64,000 nt of DNA from Silene conica (taxonomy: Eukaryota; Streptophyta; Magnoliopsida; Caryophyllales; Caryophyllaceae). Positions 10,742-22,969 of this stretch are shown here, piece by piece (position 1 is the first letter of the stretch; the number at the start of each line of letters is the position of its first letter). The stretch covers positions 20,425,247 to 20,489,246 of the forward strand of contig CM055319.2 in the NCBI GenBank assembly GCA_029255685.2. Reading direction: 5' to 3'. Position numbers and translations under genes: made by a program. Below the pieces are notes generated by a model. It did no database searches. It worked only from the letters and a program-made list of their open reading frames with translations, and was not told the origin of the DNA.

Positions 10742-11722
10742 TTGTGACGGACATATCCGTCGCAAGCTTACGACGGGTCAAATAATATTCATGTGCATAT
10801 ATAAAAAAAATCAGAATTAGTTAGAAATAGCAAATTGTTTTGTCTTATTTTACCCAAATAAAAAATAGGCTATTTAGCATATTACTACCTAATAAGTCTA
10901 AACTTTTGCATATTACTACCTAATATGTTGAATTATTCAAATAACAACCTAATAAGTGTAAAAACTTGCACGATTACTACCTGTATGACGGAAATTGCTA
11001 AAAAATGACGGAAATCAGTTTATTTCGTCCCTTTTTTTTAATTTCAAACCTAAATTAATACCCCTATATTACCATTCCCCTCTCTTTCCTCCATTAAAAC
11101 ATAATTCTCTCATTCAATAAAACTCATTTCCTGATTTTAACTCCTCCATAAATCTCCTTCCATTTTCCCTTGTAAATTCATTCACTTTCTAATTTCCCTC
11201 CATTTTCATCTCCATAAGTTGGGAGAATTCTACACAAACAAAGTCCAAGGGACTAAACACAGAAAAATGAAACAATCTGATATATAAATTTCAATAAATT
11301 AAACTTAATTAATTAATATTAATATAAACCAGTAAAACAGAAAGAAAAGGGAAGAAAGGAAGCATTTATGGCGTAAGTCAATGTTGTGATGATCAATCTG
11401 ATAAAATTAATTAATGAATTTAATTAATTAAGTGTGATAGAGAAAGTTGGGAGGGAGCGAAGGAGGGAGGGGATGTTAAGGGAGGGGTTAAATCGTCATT
11501 AAACGTATTCCGAACATTTAAAACTAACTCAAGTTTGATTTCCATAAAAAAGGTAGCAAAGTGATTAATGTCGTGTGATTTTAGGTAGTAAGTTGCAAAA
11601 TTAATTATATTAGATAGTAATATACAATTTTTTGAACTTATTAGGTTGTAATTTGTTATATTTCCTAAAAAGTATTAAACACGTCGTAAATTTATAACGG
11701 ACCCGTCACAATGGAGACTTTC
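10742..11722. mobile_element. MITE-like pair of GTGACGG ends split by a MULE
   Basis: TTTGTGACGGACATATCCGTC begins near 10742, and a diverged inverted counterpart containing AACGGACCCGTCACAATGG lies at about 11690-11722, just outside the MULE at 10868-11664. The simplest reading is one short MITE interrupted by the MULE. I could not find a convincing TSD. Confidence 0.4.
10868..11664. mobile_element. MULE-type non-autonomous element (797 bp)
   Basis: The ends are inverted: GGCTATTTAGCATATTACTACC on the left, and GGAAATATAACAAATTACAACC as reverse complement of the right. Flanks are TAAAAAATA (10859-10867) and TAAAAAGTA (11665-11673), a 9-bp duplication with one mismatch, which is diagnostic of Mutator-like elements. 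No transposase frame is present. It shares its ends with the larger element at 14927-17030. Confidence 0.8.
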
Positions 11723-14245
11723 CTGTCTTTTTAAACTCAATTACTCTCAGTCTCTCACCAGTCTCCTTAACTGTCGGTCTGAACTATTGTACTCATATAT
11801 TCCCAACTCAAAGGTTACGCACACTTAATTACGAGTATGATTTATGCACTTTTTCACTACGGCTTAATAGACTTTTGTCAGGAAATAAACTTTTAACTCG
11901 ATACTTGTTTTCAACCGTCATTGCACGGTATATTTTTAAAAATATTATGATGATTAAAATCAAAGTACTTAAATATTTTATACTCTATTTATTTTATAAT
12001 AATTGGTTAAAATACGTGTAAAAATAACACGGATTTGGAACTTACACATATTTTAAACCTGTGAAAAGAATACACAAAATCAGTGTTAAAACATGGTATA
12101 CAGTATATTAAATGTATTGTATGCAAAATAATAAAATAGCTAAAAATGTAAATATCACTATAAAATAAAAAAAAGTTAGTAATTTTTCATATACGAATTT
12201 CACTTTTTCATACACGTTTTTTTTTTTTTTGGTTATAATTTTACCTTTATTTTTTTTTTCCTCGCTCAATCAATTGTTTTTTTGTTTCATCTTCCTTCTC
12301 TTTGGAAACCCGCTCGGTCCGGCCACACTCTTGCTAGATGATGACCCTCATGTCAATTTAAAGCTAAGAATGATAAAGATAACAAATACTAGAAGTACTT
12401 TATTTAAAATTATTCCAATGTCAAGTTATTTTTCACCATTTTTTAAATTTACGAACTTTTTTTTTTGATGGAAAAGAATTTATTTTGTTTTTGTTATATA
12501 TATACTGTCAAACAAAGAAAATAAGACAATGAAACAACACCGAATCGCAATCGCTTTCCTTATAGAACAATTCGTCCCTTATTTAATGTCTGGGATGTTC
12601 CGAATTTTCTACGGAGATAAGACGGTGTTCCTCAGTTTTTGGCAAGAAAACAGAGATATAATTTTGAAGTATTAATGTGCAATTTGTTTCTGATCGAGAT
12701 CTTGTATATGCAGTAATTTTCTTAGGGTTCTTACTGATCTACATCATCCCATATATATAGGAGAATGAGGGAGAAAGGGAGGGGTTTTGAGTCAGATTTC
12801 TGAAGAGTCGCAACTCTTCGAAATCACCCGCCAAAATCCGTTTTTATTCGGGTAAATTATTTGGCGCATAGTCATTCGTAAGGCAACTATACCGCGAACT
12901 TATAATATAATAGGCTAGTGTACACCCCGTACTTCCCGAACTAGCTTTATTATTTATAATTTCGCCCATCTATGAACCAAACCAAAATTACGAAAAATGA
13001 ACCGGTAATTACACTTAAATTACCAACAGTTTTTTTATTGGGACCCACTATTAAATTTTCTTATTTTTATTATATAATTTAATTTTTTAAAATAAACAAA
13101 AAATTTGGTTCTTGGATAAAAACTCGGTTTATATTTTGACAAAATCAAGAACCAGCACAATGAAAATAACTTTATTAAACTTCTTATTAACAAACTTAAG
13201 ATAAGAACCATCCATTACCGTTACTCTTAGAACTTTTACTTCTACTGTCGCATTGCAAGTACCACGGATTCCTTCCAACATTAACAACTTGAGTTTCATC
13301 TGCTTCATCTTTACCTAGTAAATCATGTCACTATTTATAAACGTTATTGCTCATTTATAGACGCATTTTACTCTTTTATGGACTTTTTATCATTTATTTT
13401 CCATACATTACCCTCCCCCGAAAAAACATAAAAATAAACCCTCTCTAATTCTCTCTCATAAAACTAATCAAATCCGTCGGATTAATCAACTATTGACGCT
13501 AGTTCTCATATCGAACAATAATGATTCTAATTTATTTATATTATTAATCGTTTATAGATAGATTAAATTATTTAAATTGTGTTGTACTGCCAAATTAGAT
13601 AGATTAAATTAGATTTAGGGTTTGAAAAAACTATTAAAAATCATGATTCGGGAAATGGATGAAGATGATCATCTAAAATCACCGTGCACAAAATCTACTA
13701 TTGGATGAAGATGATGATGATGGTGACGAACCTCTAATTTTGTTGTGCTGTTGATTACCCTTGGGTGAGAAGATACATAAGGCGTATATTTTTGATAAGC
13801 CTTTTTTTGATTGTTTGTTCATCCCGCCTTTTTCACATATCTTGCTTCTTTTGTTTTTCATTTTTTTTACAGTAATGTCAAATTAATTATTCACTTATTA
13901 ATTGAAAACTTGATCCATCTCCCTATCTTCTCTATTAACGCTCTCAGAAGAAGTCAATTAAATAAGTGGTTGGACTGATATCAAACGGTTGGTTACCATT
14001 CGTCGTAGGAATGGCGGAAGGGGTAGTCATGGGCAGGTAGTTAAGATCGGTGTATGGCGCTGGTGAGGCGACGGTAGAGTGAGATTGGAACAAAAGAGTA
14101 ACTGAAAGAATAAAAATGAAAGGGGTATAATGGTAATTTATGTCCACAAAAGAGTAATAGGCGTATATGAATGAGCATATACTGTATCTCTCTGTCAAAA
14201 TACAAGTGAGACAACCCATGAAATACTCCATTACCCCCACTTGTT
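11723..14245. other. AT-rich intergenic stretch, nothing recognised
   Basis: Long AT-rich sequence with only short chance frames. I found no domain, no paired terminal repeats with TSD, and no RNA gene. A 98-codon minus-strand frame at 13944-14240 has a hydrophobic N-terminus but no family I recognise, and I do not call it. Confidence 0.5.
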
Positions 14246-14255
14246 CTCCGACTTG

Positions 14256-14512
14256 CCTTGTTGTGAGAGGATATTATCCGCCTTTAGCATGTGACGGATA
14301 GTATCCGTCTTTTGCAAAATTCTGTGATCCATCACAAGCTTGCGACGAGACAAGTACTACCTATGTAGGTGAATGAGACGAAACAGTTTGCTTCTCCCTA
14401 GGCATTCTGATTTTGTCTTACACACCCCCACATAGGTACTCTTACTTAACCCGTCGCAAAGTTGGGACAAATATACCCGTCACAAATGAGAATTTGTGTT
14501 ATAAAATCAAGC
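14256..14512. mobile_element. MITE-like fragment with GTGACGG/CCGTCAC ends
   Basis: Repeated GTGACGGATA...TATCCGTC words at the left and CCCGTCACAAATGAG at the right give imperfect inverted ends. The words match those at 10742 and 11690. No TSD was confirmed. Confidence 0.4.
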
Positions 14513-14917
14513 ATTTCCAGCATTTGCTCAACTTATTAATTTACCAATTAAAGAAATCAAATGGATCCAACCATAATAATAGATAAACAATTAAATAAAT
14601 TAATTTCCGTAATCGATAAACTAACCCTAATAATTTTAATATTACATATTATTAATTGAAAAACGATTAAATTACTTCCTTAATTGGATAATTGTGATCC
14701 ATTGTTCAAGTTTTTAGAGCAATTAGATCCGCTTTTTGGGAAAAAGTACATATAAGAGTCAATTTATTTAGGTTTAGCAGTTTAGGAAAAAAGGGCATGA
14801 TTTGGAAAATTAATGGAAAAATGTATATGAAAGAGCAAATTTCGTATGTGAAAAAATAATTCCGCAAAAACAATTGTCAAAATTTAAAAGGTTTACAATA
14901 CGATTTAAGAAACATAA
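14513..14917. other. AT-rich stretch, nothing recognised
   Basis: Short AT-rich spacer before the large MULE. No frame or repeat is supported. Confidence 0.5.
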
Positions 14918-14982
14918 TTATAAAAAGGCTATTTAGCATATTACTACCTAATAAGTTTAAAATTTTACATCTTACTACCTAA

Positions 14983-15335
14983 CTAGATTTCATGCCCGGC
15001 CGTTGGCCGGGTAATATCAAAAACAGATTCCTGAATATTTATATTGAGATTTTGCTTTGAAAACATTTTATAACAAATATAAACCTACATCTGGTCAATA
15101 TGTCTATGGTGTTGATTGCTTTATTGGGTAGATTAAAATTAAAATGTTTGGCGTCGGACATGTAAAAGATGATCTCACATAAATAATTTTTGTTAATACT
15201 TAATTAATACAATTTTAATTTGCTTGAATTAACATGTCCTAATACTGCATATTACAAATAAATATGATTTAAAATCACACGTGACAATTTATGTTGAACA
15301 TGACTTTTAATATTAATTTTACTAAGAATATAAGA
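14983..15335 (-). mobile_element. Possible small Helitron
   Basis: On the minus strand a GC hairpin (CCCGGCC-AAC-GGCCGGG) is followed by CATGAAAT and CTAG, with A before CTAG on the plus strand, as expected for a Helitron 3' end inserted between A and T. The 5' TC end at about 15335 (TCTTATATTC) is a guess. The hairpin-plus-CTAG end is convincing; the extent is not. Confidence 0.4.
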
Positions 15336-15472
15336 TATAGAAACAATTGTCTGGTCTGATGACTTCGATGAAACAATCCCACTATCCACCAAGACTAATA
15401 GACTATATTGGCAAAATGATATGAGAATTTATAGAGAATTATCCGATTACAATTATCATTGAGTATAACTAA

Positions 15473-15788
15473 AGAGTCGTTTGGTTGATTAGGGAAGTTA
15501 ACTTTCCTAGGAATTTACAATTCATGGGAAATAAGTTCCCACATCCAATTCGGGTGAATTTGAGAAAAAGTGTTTGGTTGCGCATGTAGGAATTAAATTC
15601 CACAGGAACTTCGAATGACCGAGGGGGGAGTAGGTAAGCAAGTTCCTACATTATGTAGGCATTGGAAGTTCCTAGGAACTTCTAATTCCTCCATTTTACA
15701 AAAATTATGGCAACCAAACAACTCATGTTTTTGCAATTCATGGGATTTTGCAATTCACGTGTTTTCAAAGTGTCAACCAAACAACCCC
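15473..15788. mobile_element. Tourist-like MITE (316 bp)
   Basis: The left end is AGAGTCGTTTGGTTGA, the right end TCAACCAAACAACCCC, with TAA duplications at 15470-15472 and 15789-15791. It is non-coding and nested in the larger MULE. Confidence 0.75.
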
Positions 15789-15808
15789 TAAGTGTTGTAT
15801 TGATTTGA

Positions 15809-16262
15809 CATTGTATCCCATATTCTCATCATTGGTACCCGATCTAGCAAAATTACTCTCAAATCCCCGCACATCCCTCAATTTCAATTTTATTCTCTTC
15901 TTTTATCTTCTCAATTTTAGGATCGTATCTCATATTCTGATCATTTGTACCCGTTTTAGCAAAATTACTCTCAAATCCCCGCACATCCCTCAATTTCAAT
16001 TTTATTCTCTTCTTTTGTCTCCTCATATGATTGTATCCCATATTCTGATCATTTATTTGTACCCATTTTAGCAAAATTACTCTCAAATCCCCGCACATCC
16101 CTCAATTTCAATTTTATTCTCTTCTTTTGTCTCCTCAATTTTATGATTGTATCCCATATTCTGATCATTTGTACCCGTTTTAGCAAAATTACTCTCAAAT
16201 CCCCGCACATCCCTCAATTTCAATTTTATTCTCTTCTTTTGTCTCCTCAATTTTATGATTAT
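15809..16262. repeat. Four-copy 108-117 bp tandem repeat
   Basis: Copies begin near 15809, 15924, 16032 and 16149. Each runs from GTATCCCATATTCTGATC through AGCAAAATTACTCTCAAATC to a CTTTTGTCTCCTCAATTTT tail. The copies are highly similar. The array lies inside the MULE at 14927-17030. Confidence 0.9.
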
Positions 16263-17039
16263 TTTCAAGTAGTTGTGTTATACTATAAAATAGATATACA
16301 AAATGAGAAGAAAAAAATAGAAATAAACTTTTATTTGCAATCCACGTAACACCAATTTATGTCAGCTTTCTAATTTGATTTTTTTTGCAATCCAATTTAC
16401 TTAATACTGGCGTCCTTCATTGTACTTCATGTAAATAGTAGTAGCAGCGGGCATCCTTCATCGATTTTTATTTTCAATCCAATTTCATTGTAATTCAGGT
16501 AAATAGTAATAAAACTGAAAGATGAACGATATGGCCAGTACTTGACCGCGAGCGATGACAAAGTATCCGTCACCCTCACCATACCGGGAAGTAAAGAGTG
16601 AAAATAAAATGAAAAAAAATCAAATTAGGGAAGGGTGTTATACTGAAAATAAAATGAAAAAAATGCTTATTTGATTCAATTTGAGAAGACAACAGAAGAT
16701 TACCTCCCTCTAGTGCTGCAAATTAGGCATGTTCATGGAATTTTTGATGTATAAAAATGGCGGCAGGAATAATTACTTTACCGTGAGCTTTTACAGGGGA
16801 GGGAGAGGGATGGGTAAAATTTTAACAGGGAATAAGTTTATTGAGGGAAGAGTAAGATGGTCATTTAACTTAACCCGAACATTTAAAACTAACTTAAATT
16901 CGGTTTCCGTCATAAAGGTAGCAAACTGATTAACATTGTGTGATTTTAGGTAGTTAGTTGCAAAATTAATTATATTAGGTAGTAAGATGTAAAATTTTAG
17001 ATTTATTAGGTAGTTATTTGTCATATTTCCTTATAAAAA

Positions 17040-18590
17040 TAACTAACATAATATAATATCATTACAAATATTGGAAAATTTCATGATAAATTACATTAGT
17101 TGTTATATTTAATATCAACGACGATTTAAATACTCAACAAATTATATACTAAATATATCCATGATGTAATAATTTTTTTTAAAAAAGAAATTCTAATATT
17201 TGCATTTACAATTAATTTATATTTAATATTTAAAGTTTTGGTAAATTGATAGTTTATTATCTAATAACTTTAGTCTAATACTGCGATTTGTGTAACAACG
17301 TTGGTTTTTATCAATTGGTGTTATTTTTTGTACTTTATTTTTATTGTGATCATAATTTATTATTGTAGTTTAAAATTCAGACTAAATTTTTATCAATTGG
17401 TGAGGTTTATTATAATTTATTATCGTAGTTATATTTGTACTTAATTACTTTCGATTTAAATTATTCGTTATATATAAACGTAAACATTTACGTACAAAAC
17501 ATAAATATACAAGTTTTCATTAACTAATTTCATATTATTTGTCGTAGGTCCTACATTTTTAAAAAAAATGTATATAGCGATGTGGATGCATAAGAATGCT
17601 TGAAATGTTTTTTTACATTTATATTTATAAAGATAAGATAGTGTCATTTTTCCTATGAGTAAGTGTCTCGTATTCTAGAAGATATGAGACTAAATTAATT
17701 TGTAAATCAAGGAAAACTCTTGCTGGGTACTTTACTACCAATTGGTTTTAGAATTGAATTCGTGAGTTAATGTAGTCGATTGTTTCTCCTTTACGTCATT
17801 ACATGGGCACGGCAATGCGGTACAGGGCCATGTGTAAACATAACAATTTGGTTTGGTTTGATTTGGTTTCGAAACTAGACCATCTAGTGAGTCTGATTCC
17901 ATTTCGATCATCGGTAAACATCTAAAAACTCGGTTAAAGAAATGTTTTTGGAAGCGTATACATTGGTAGTAAATTCGATGACAAGTACCCGTACTTGTAC
18001 TCGACTACTCGTACTGGTTGACATTTATGATAATTGAGGTTCGTCTGTGAAATGTCAGATTAGTTAGATAGAGATAGGAATCTCATTTAGAGTGACGAGC
18101 TGACCATTCATTTTGCGGTACATTTAGTTTACATTACGTGTATGTGTTTTGTATTCTTCCATTTAAATTCAGATTTCATCATAAATTCATGGGCGGTACA
18201 ACATTTCTCTGTAGTTTTGCAAGTCTTGTGATATCACATTATCACATTCAATGATTCACCAAGTATTTTGCCCTAAGTCACATTTTTTATAACATTTGAA
18301 TTTTACCTCAAATCAAAGATAGAACTCGCCTGCCAAAGTTTCAACTTATTTGAATAAAAGACTCTTTTTCCGACATTTCAGAACTTTAAATCATTTATTT
18401 ATTTATCGAGTTCCTCATGGCAGGGGTTCTAATAAGAAAACCGTAAACAAATAACTAGAAAAATGGAAGATATTTTATAAATAACTTACATTCCCATTAC
18501 CTCACGTTCGAGAATATGGGCTATATCTTATTCAAAACTCTAGTTAAAAACTAATACTTAAATAGTGAAAATTAGGTAATTGTGAAATCA
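17040..18590. other. AT-rich intergenic stretch, nothing recognised
   Basis: AT-rich DNA between the MULE and the Helitron. No coding signal, RNA gene or paired termini were seen. Confidence 0.5.
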
Positions 18591-18824
18591 TCATTATATA
18601 TATAAAAGAATAATGTAAAATTGCATATATGACACAACAAGATTTCAGAAAACCTATTTTCAAACCCTCTGTTTTATTCTCACAGTTTCAGTTTTTCTCA
18701 GCCAATTAAAACTAACAACACTGTCATGTCAACAACCGTGTAAAATTTCAGTCTTTTGAACCCAATTTCCCATAAAAAAAACCCGTGATTACAATACAAA
18801 AAAAATGTCGAAGTATTATTTCCT

Positions 18825-18975
18825 TCTAAACCGTACAATTATTTCCTTATAAACCCAATTTTTCAGATTTCAATTTTCCAGATGGACAATTTTCCAGAAT
18901 TATTTCCTTCTAAACCGTACAATTATTTCCTTCTAAACCCAATTTCCTTCAAAAAATATGACAACTTATTGTCTT
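18825..18975. repeat. Short direct repeats ATTTCCTTCTAAAC
   Basis: The phrase TTATTTCCTTCTAAACC(G/C) recurs several times in about 150 bp within the Helitron. It is non-coding and its role is unknown. Confidence 0.6.
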
Positions 18976-19094
18976 CTAAACCCAAATTTCCAAAAAAGTG
19001 GTGTGATAATAAATCTTTTTATCCTCCATAATCTTCCCGGTTGCCATAAACCTTTTTAAAACACAATTTTCAAATCTTTTTATTCTCCATAATT

Positions 19095-20901
19095 TTTTCG
19101 AGTTTCAAACGACTGACTCCCTCTCTCTCTAGCTTTCATCTTACACAAAATGAAAGGTAATTTTGCAGTTTCTAGCTCAGGAAGGGATATTTCTTGGAAC
19201 ATCTTAAGTGCAACAATTAGGAGGATATCTATCTTGATATCTGATCTTAGGCCTTTGTAAGGACAGAAGGTTAATTTTTGTTCCCAATCTTTGTATCTCG
19301 TATTTCGTTTATGACTATAAATCGTACCCTATAAATTCGTTATAATCCTACATATAAAGAATTAAGAATATATACAGATATTTTTTCACAAGTGGTATCA
19401 GAGCGTTAGGTTTACGAAATTTATTTTTGTATGATTTTCATAAACGTTTAAAATAATAAAAAACAAAAATATCGGCGGTATTGTTCACGAAAAAAATAAA
19501 ATAATAATAATTTTTTTTTCGAGAAGACTGTTTTTCGAGTAGCCTGTTTTTATTTTTTTTTTATTTCGGCTGGTTTTTTTTTACGGGCTGTTTTCGTCTT
19601 GTTTTCTTTTTCCTTGTTTTGCATTATAAGGATAATGTATACATGTTGTGAAAAAGTTCACAAATTTTGATACCTAATTAATGTTGGATTAATTCATATT
19701 ATACTATAATATGAATACGTTTGTTTGATTAATATTATGTGATTAATTACGGTATTATCACATAATTTAAATCATTATTATAAAGTGGTTTGGATAAATT
19801 ACTCTACATAATTACGGAATTATGTCTTGAATTAATAATTTAGTAGTAAGATGCATTTTATATTAATGTTGAATGTATGTTTGAATGAATTTATTTACGT
19901 TTTTTTTGCAATCAGTTGTAAATTGTAATACAAGGAACACATGGTATACTTTGTGTTTTAGCCAGTTGATTCACGTTTATCAATAACGATTGGCTTGCTA
20001 GAAAGTTTGGCGTTATTGTCACACAGATGACAGTAATCAACTGCTCCCTAAGAGTCACACCTAAAGGATGGAATCTGAGAGATTTGATTAGATGAAAATG
20101 TAATCATATTGATACCCTATTAGACTAAACGGTTAGTCAATGTAATGATGATGTAATTATTTAATACAGATTAAATAATATTAGTTGAGACGAATTAAAG
20201 TGTTAATTCGAAATTAAATATAAAAAGTTATATTTAATTTTTGTGTAATGAAATTATTTAATAAAAATTAAATTATTTAATTAAATATAAAAGGTTATAT
20301 TTAATTAGTGGATTATAAATATACGATATTTATACAAGATAAAACATTACACATAAGAGAGAATATAACCGATTCTATACTGATAGAATTTCGGTCAGCA
20401 GGGGATTTTCGGCTAGTAAGTGCCGTGTGGGACAGTTGAACACGACACAACTGGAGAAAATATTAAGTTGTTCAGTTGTTGTGAAGTGCTAGAGGTAGAC
20501 CCAAATACTGATTTGGGGAATCCTAGTTGATGTCTAATAGCAAGATAGTTTGCAACTATAAATAAGACATACCCACGGCACATATGACTTACGAGTTCCA
20601 CACGACTGACTCCCCCCCTCTCTCTCTAGCTTTCATCTTACACAAAATTAAAGGTAATTTTTTAGTTTCTAATTTTGTAGTTTCTAGCTCAGAAAGGGGT
20701 ATTTCTTGGAACATCTTGGGTGCAACAATTAAGAGGATATCTATCTTGATATCTGATCTTAGGCCTTTGCAAGGACAAAAGGTTAATTCTTGTTCCCAAT
20801 CTTTGTATCTTGTATTTCGTTTATGACTATAAATCGTACCTTATAAATTCGTTATAATCCTACATATAAAGAATTGGGAATATATACATATATTTTCCAC
20901 A
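19095..20901 (+). mobile_element. Copia-type LTR element remnant, nearly no interior
   Basis: The 3' part of a 5' LTR (19095-19390) is homologous to the 3' part of a second LTR ending at 20901; both contain GACTGACTCC...GGATATCTATCTTGATATCT and end in CACA. Directly after the first LTR is TGGTATCAGAGC (19393-19404), the primer binding site for initiator tRNA-Met used by plant copia elements. Only about 250 bp of low-complexity DNA separate the PBS from the second LTR (from about 19644), so gag-pol has been lost. It lies inside the Helitron. Confidence 0.75.
19393..19404 (+). other. Primer binding site (tRNA-iMet) of the copia remnant
   Basis: TGGTATCAGAGC, two bases after the LTR end, is complementary to the 3' end of plant initiator tRNA-Met. 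Confidence 0.85.
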
Positions 20902-21101
20902 CATTATTGGAACATTTCACGGTTTAAATACCAGATGTCATTTCCAAACTTCCCAATCCAGAACAGTCAAAGGTCATTGTCATTCAATGTGTTCATACAA
21001 AAAAAATATGAAGATAGTGTAACTCATACATTATATGATCAAAATAAATTTAATATTGAGATAGGACTTTGATATTCAACTTCTTATACTTAATTGTTTA
21101 G
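20902..21101. other. Helitron spacer
   Basis: AT-rich non-coding DNA between the copia remnant and the first recognisable RPA-like exon. Confidence 0.4.
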
Positions 21102-21760
21102 GTAATTGGCGCGTCCAAACAACTTTCAACGCTACTGTTTTTCAAGTCAACCCCGATATACCAGAGCTCAAAGAATTTGAGCAAAGGTAACACTCTTTTA
21201 GCAACTTTCTTTGGATTTGAGTAAAGGCATCACTCTATGTTTTTCAAGTCAACCCCAAACTACCAGCAACTTTCTTTTAGCTTATGGCAGCTACCCGAAA
21301 ATGAAAAGTTCTTTTACGCTAACTTATTTTGTTTAGTCTTTCCACTCCGGCCGCAAGCAATGCTTTGCAAATTTATTGATGTGACCGACGATGATGAAAA
21401 TGATGACATGATATTGGATAATATAAAATCGATCAGTGACATAAAAGAAAATGAGAAGGTAGTTTATTTCCTATGTCTTTATCTAATAAAAATATTGGCG
21501 TGAACTATAATGATTTATTTGTTATTTCACGTCTACCGAATCCTATATTTAAATAAGGTATTTAGTGCAGGAGGGTTATTACTACACGTACGCAAAAATA
21601 GTCGACCTTGACTGCACAATTGGTTGGTACTACGACAGCTGCAAGCTGTGTTGGACTAAGGCTACCAAAAATCACAAGGGGAGGCGGGTTTGTTCTAGAG
21701 ACAGTTGTGACTGACATATTAATGGTTTTACATCTATAGTCCCCAGATCCAACTATCAAA
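21102..21760 (+). pseudogene. RPA70-like gene fragment carried by the Helitron
   Basis: Three exon-like blocks can be read. The first (about 21102-21186, after TGTTTAG and before GTAACA) encodes NATVFQVNPDIPELKEF. The second (about 21346-21459, ending AAG/GTAGTT) encodes FIDVTDDDENDDM...ISDIKENEK. The third (from 21571 after TGCAG) encodes AKIVDLDCTIGWYYDSCKLC, then a zinc-ribbon pattern CxxC...C...C. These are the hallmarks of the C-terminal OB-fold and zinc ribbon of replication protein A large subunit, a single-stranded DNA-binding protein. A stop (TGA at about 21709-21714) follows the cysteine cluster. Plant Helitrons are known to carry such copies. The gene is fragmentary and very likely non-functional. 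Confidence 0.6.
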
Positions 21761-22143
21761 ATCACTAATCTCCTATTTAATCGGAAGGGGAGGTGGGTTT
21801 CTCTTTCCCTTTTATGTTCTCCGACCTCTAAGCACGATCCATAATCTGTTATTTTATTTTGTTGTTTTATTTAAATATTCATTATGAAAAGATTTGTTAG
21901 AATCGATTTTTATATTATTTCCATTTTCTGTAATATATAGAACTTAATTATCTTAATTTGAATTTTTTAAATTTACATAACTTAAATTACTTAAATTTGT
22001 ATGTTATAATTTCCTTTTTAAACTATGTCTTAATTGTTTCATTTTAATCATGTCTTACAATTGTTACTCCTATTAACATTATCATGTGTTAGTTTATTAA
22101 CTTACATACCTTAAAGTTCTCAAATTCGAATGTTATAATTTCC

Positions 22144-22204
<61 letters not shown>
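22144..22204. repeat. (TA)n microsatellite
   Basis: About 30 uninterrupted TA dinucleotides within the 3' part of the Helitron. Confidence 0.95.
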
Positions 22205-22206
<2 letters not shown>

Positions 22207-22439
22207 AATATATATAATGATATTATATTATTTCTTTTTTATTTTTAAAAAGTACACATGTTCGAACAAATAAAATTGGTTATATAATAAGTAAAATTTA
22301 TAGTCATCTTTAGAAATAAGTGTACACAACCCCGTGATTTTTCACGGGTGTTACACTAGTATCCCTTAAAATGTCATAAATATAGTGGAAACACACATTC
22401 TAGGCAGGTACATTTTTCTATATGTTTTAAATTGGAAAC

Positions 22440-22969
22440 TATTAACAACGCTTTATATGCGTTTTTGATTATATTACAACATATATATGACAACAATTTT
22501 TAATGAAAACCCGTTGTTATTGGTTTCACAACGGTAAACAATTGTTGTTACTATCGGTTATCCATTGCAAAATATGTATCTAGCGCCCAATTTTTTTGGG
22601 TAGGAAATTAATAACAACAGTTCTTTCACCAAAACCGTTGTTATATGATTTTGACAATGGTTTTTTACCATTGGTATTAGTTCTTATATGCTTTGTTATA
22701 AGGCTCCAATTACACTATAGCCTAGATTTCTTTGTGTGAAAATATATAACAACGGTTTTATGTTATATAACCGTTGTTATTATTAGGATATTATGAGAAC
22801 GATTACTATATTTTAGCCGTTGTTAAACTATACGACAACGGTTCTTTTGTCCGTTGTTATAAAATTTCACACAAATGGCGCCCATATCATCCATTTGATT
22901 AACAATGTTGTTTTGATTAACGCGCTAATTGCGTTGTTAATGGTCCGTTGTTATTGCCTATGATTGTAG
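22440..22969. mobile_element. CACTA-like fragment with AACAACGG/CCGTTGTT repeats
   Basis: The segment is full of inverted copies of AACAACGG and CCGTTGTT. It ends with the reverse complement of CTACAATCATAGGCAATAAC, close to the CACTACAA-type end of plant En/Spm elements. Such subterminal palindromes are typical of CACTA elements. The matching left end and a TSD were not found, and the copia solo LTR sits against its right end. Confidence 0.5.

Larger units (their letters stand above)
14927..17030. mobile_element. MULE-type non-autonomous element (2104 bp)
   Basis: A perfect 9-bp duplication TTATAAAAA flanks it (14918-14926 and 17031-17039). The inverted ends are about 60 bp and share TAAAATTTTACATCTTACTA, starting GGCTATTTAGCATATTACTACC on the left. 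There is no transposase. It contains a Tourist-like MITE (15473-15788), a four-copy tandem repeat (15809-16262) and a possible Helitron 3' end (14983). Superfamily is assigned from TSD length and long TIRs; the ends match those of the element at 10868. Confidence 0.9.
18591..22359 (+). mobile_element. Helitron carrying an RPA-like gene fragment
   Basis: The right end has the Helitron 3' signature: stem CCCGTGA-TTTT-TCACGGG (22331-22348), a short spacer, then CTAG (22356-22359) followed by T. The proposed left end is TC at 18591 followed by ATTATATATATAAAAG, a typical plant Helitron 5' motif, preceded by A. Between them lie a copia remnant (19095-20901) and exons of an RPA70-like gene (21102-21760), a known Helitron passenger. 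No Rep/helicase remains. The 3' end is firm, the 5' end likely. Confidence 0.65.

Noticed and set aside
13944..14240. 98-codon minus-strand frame with hydrophobic start
   Set aside because: No recognisable domain, AT-rich context, no promoter or homologous feature; probably chance.
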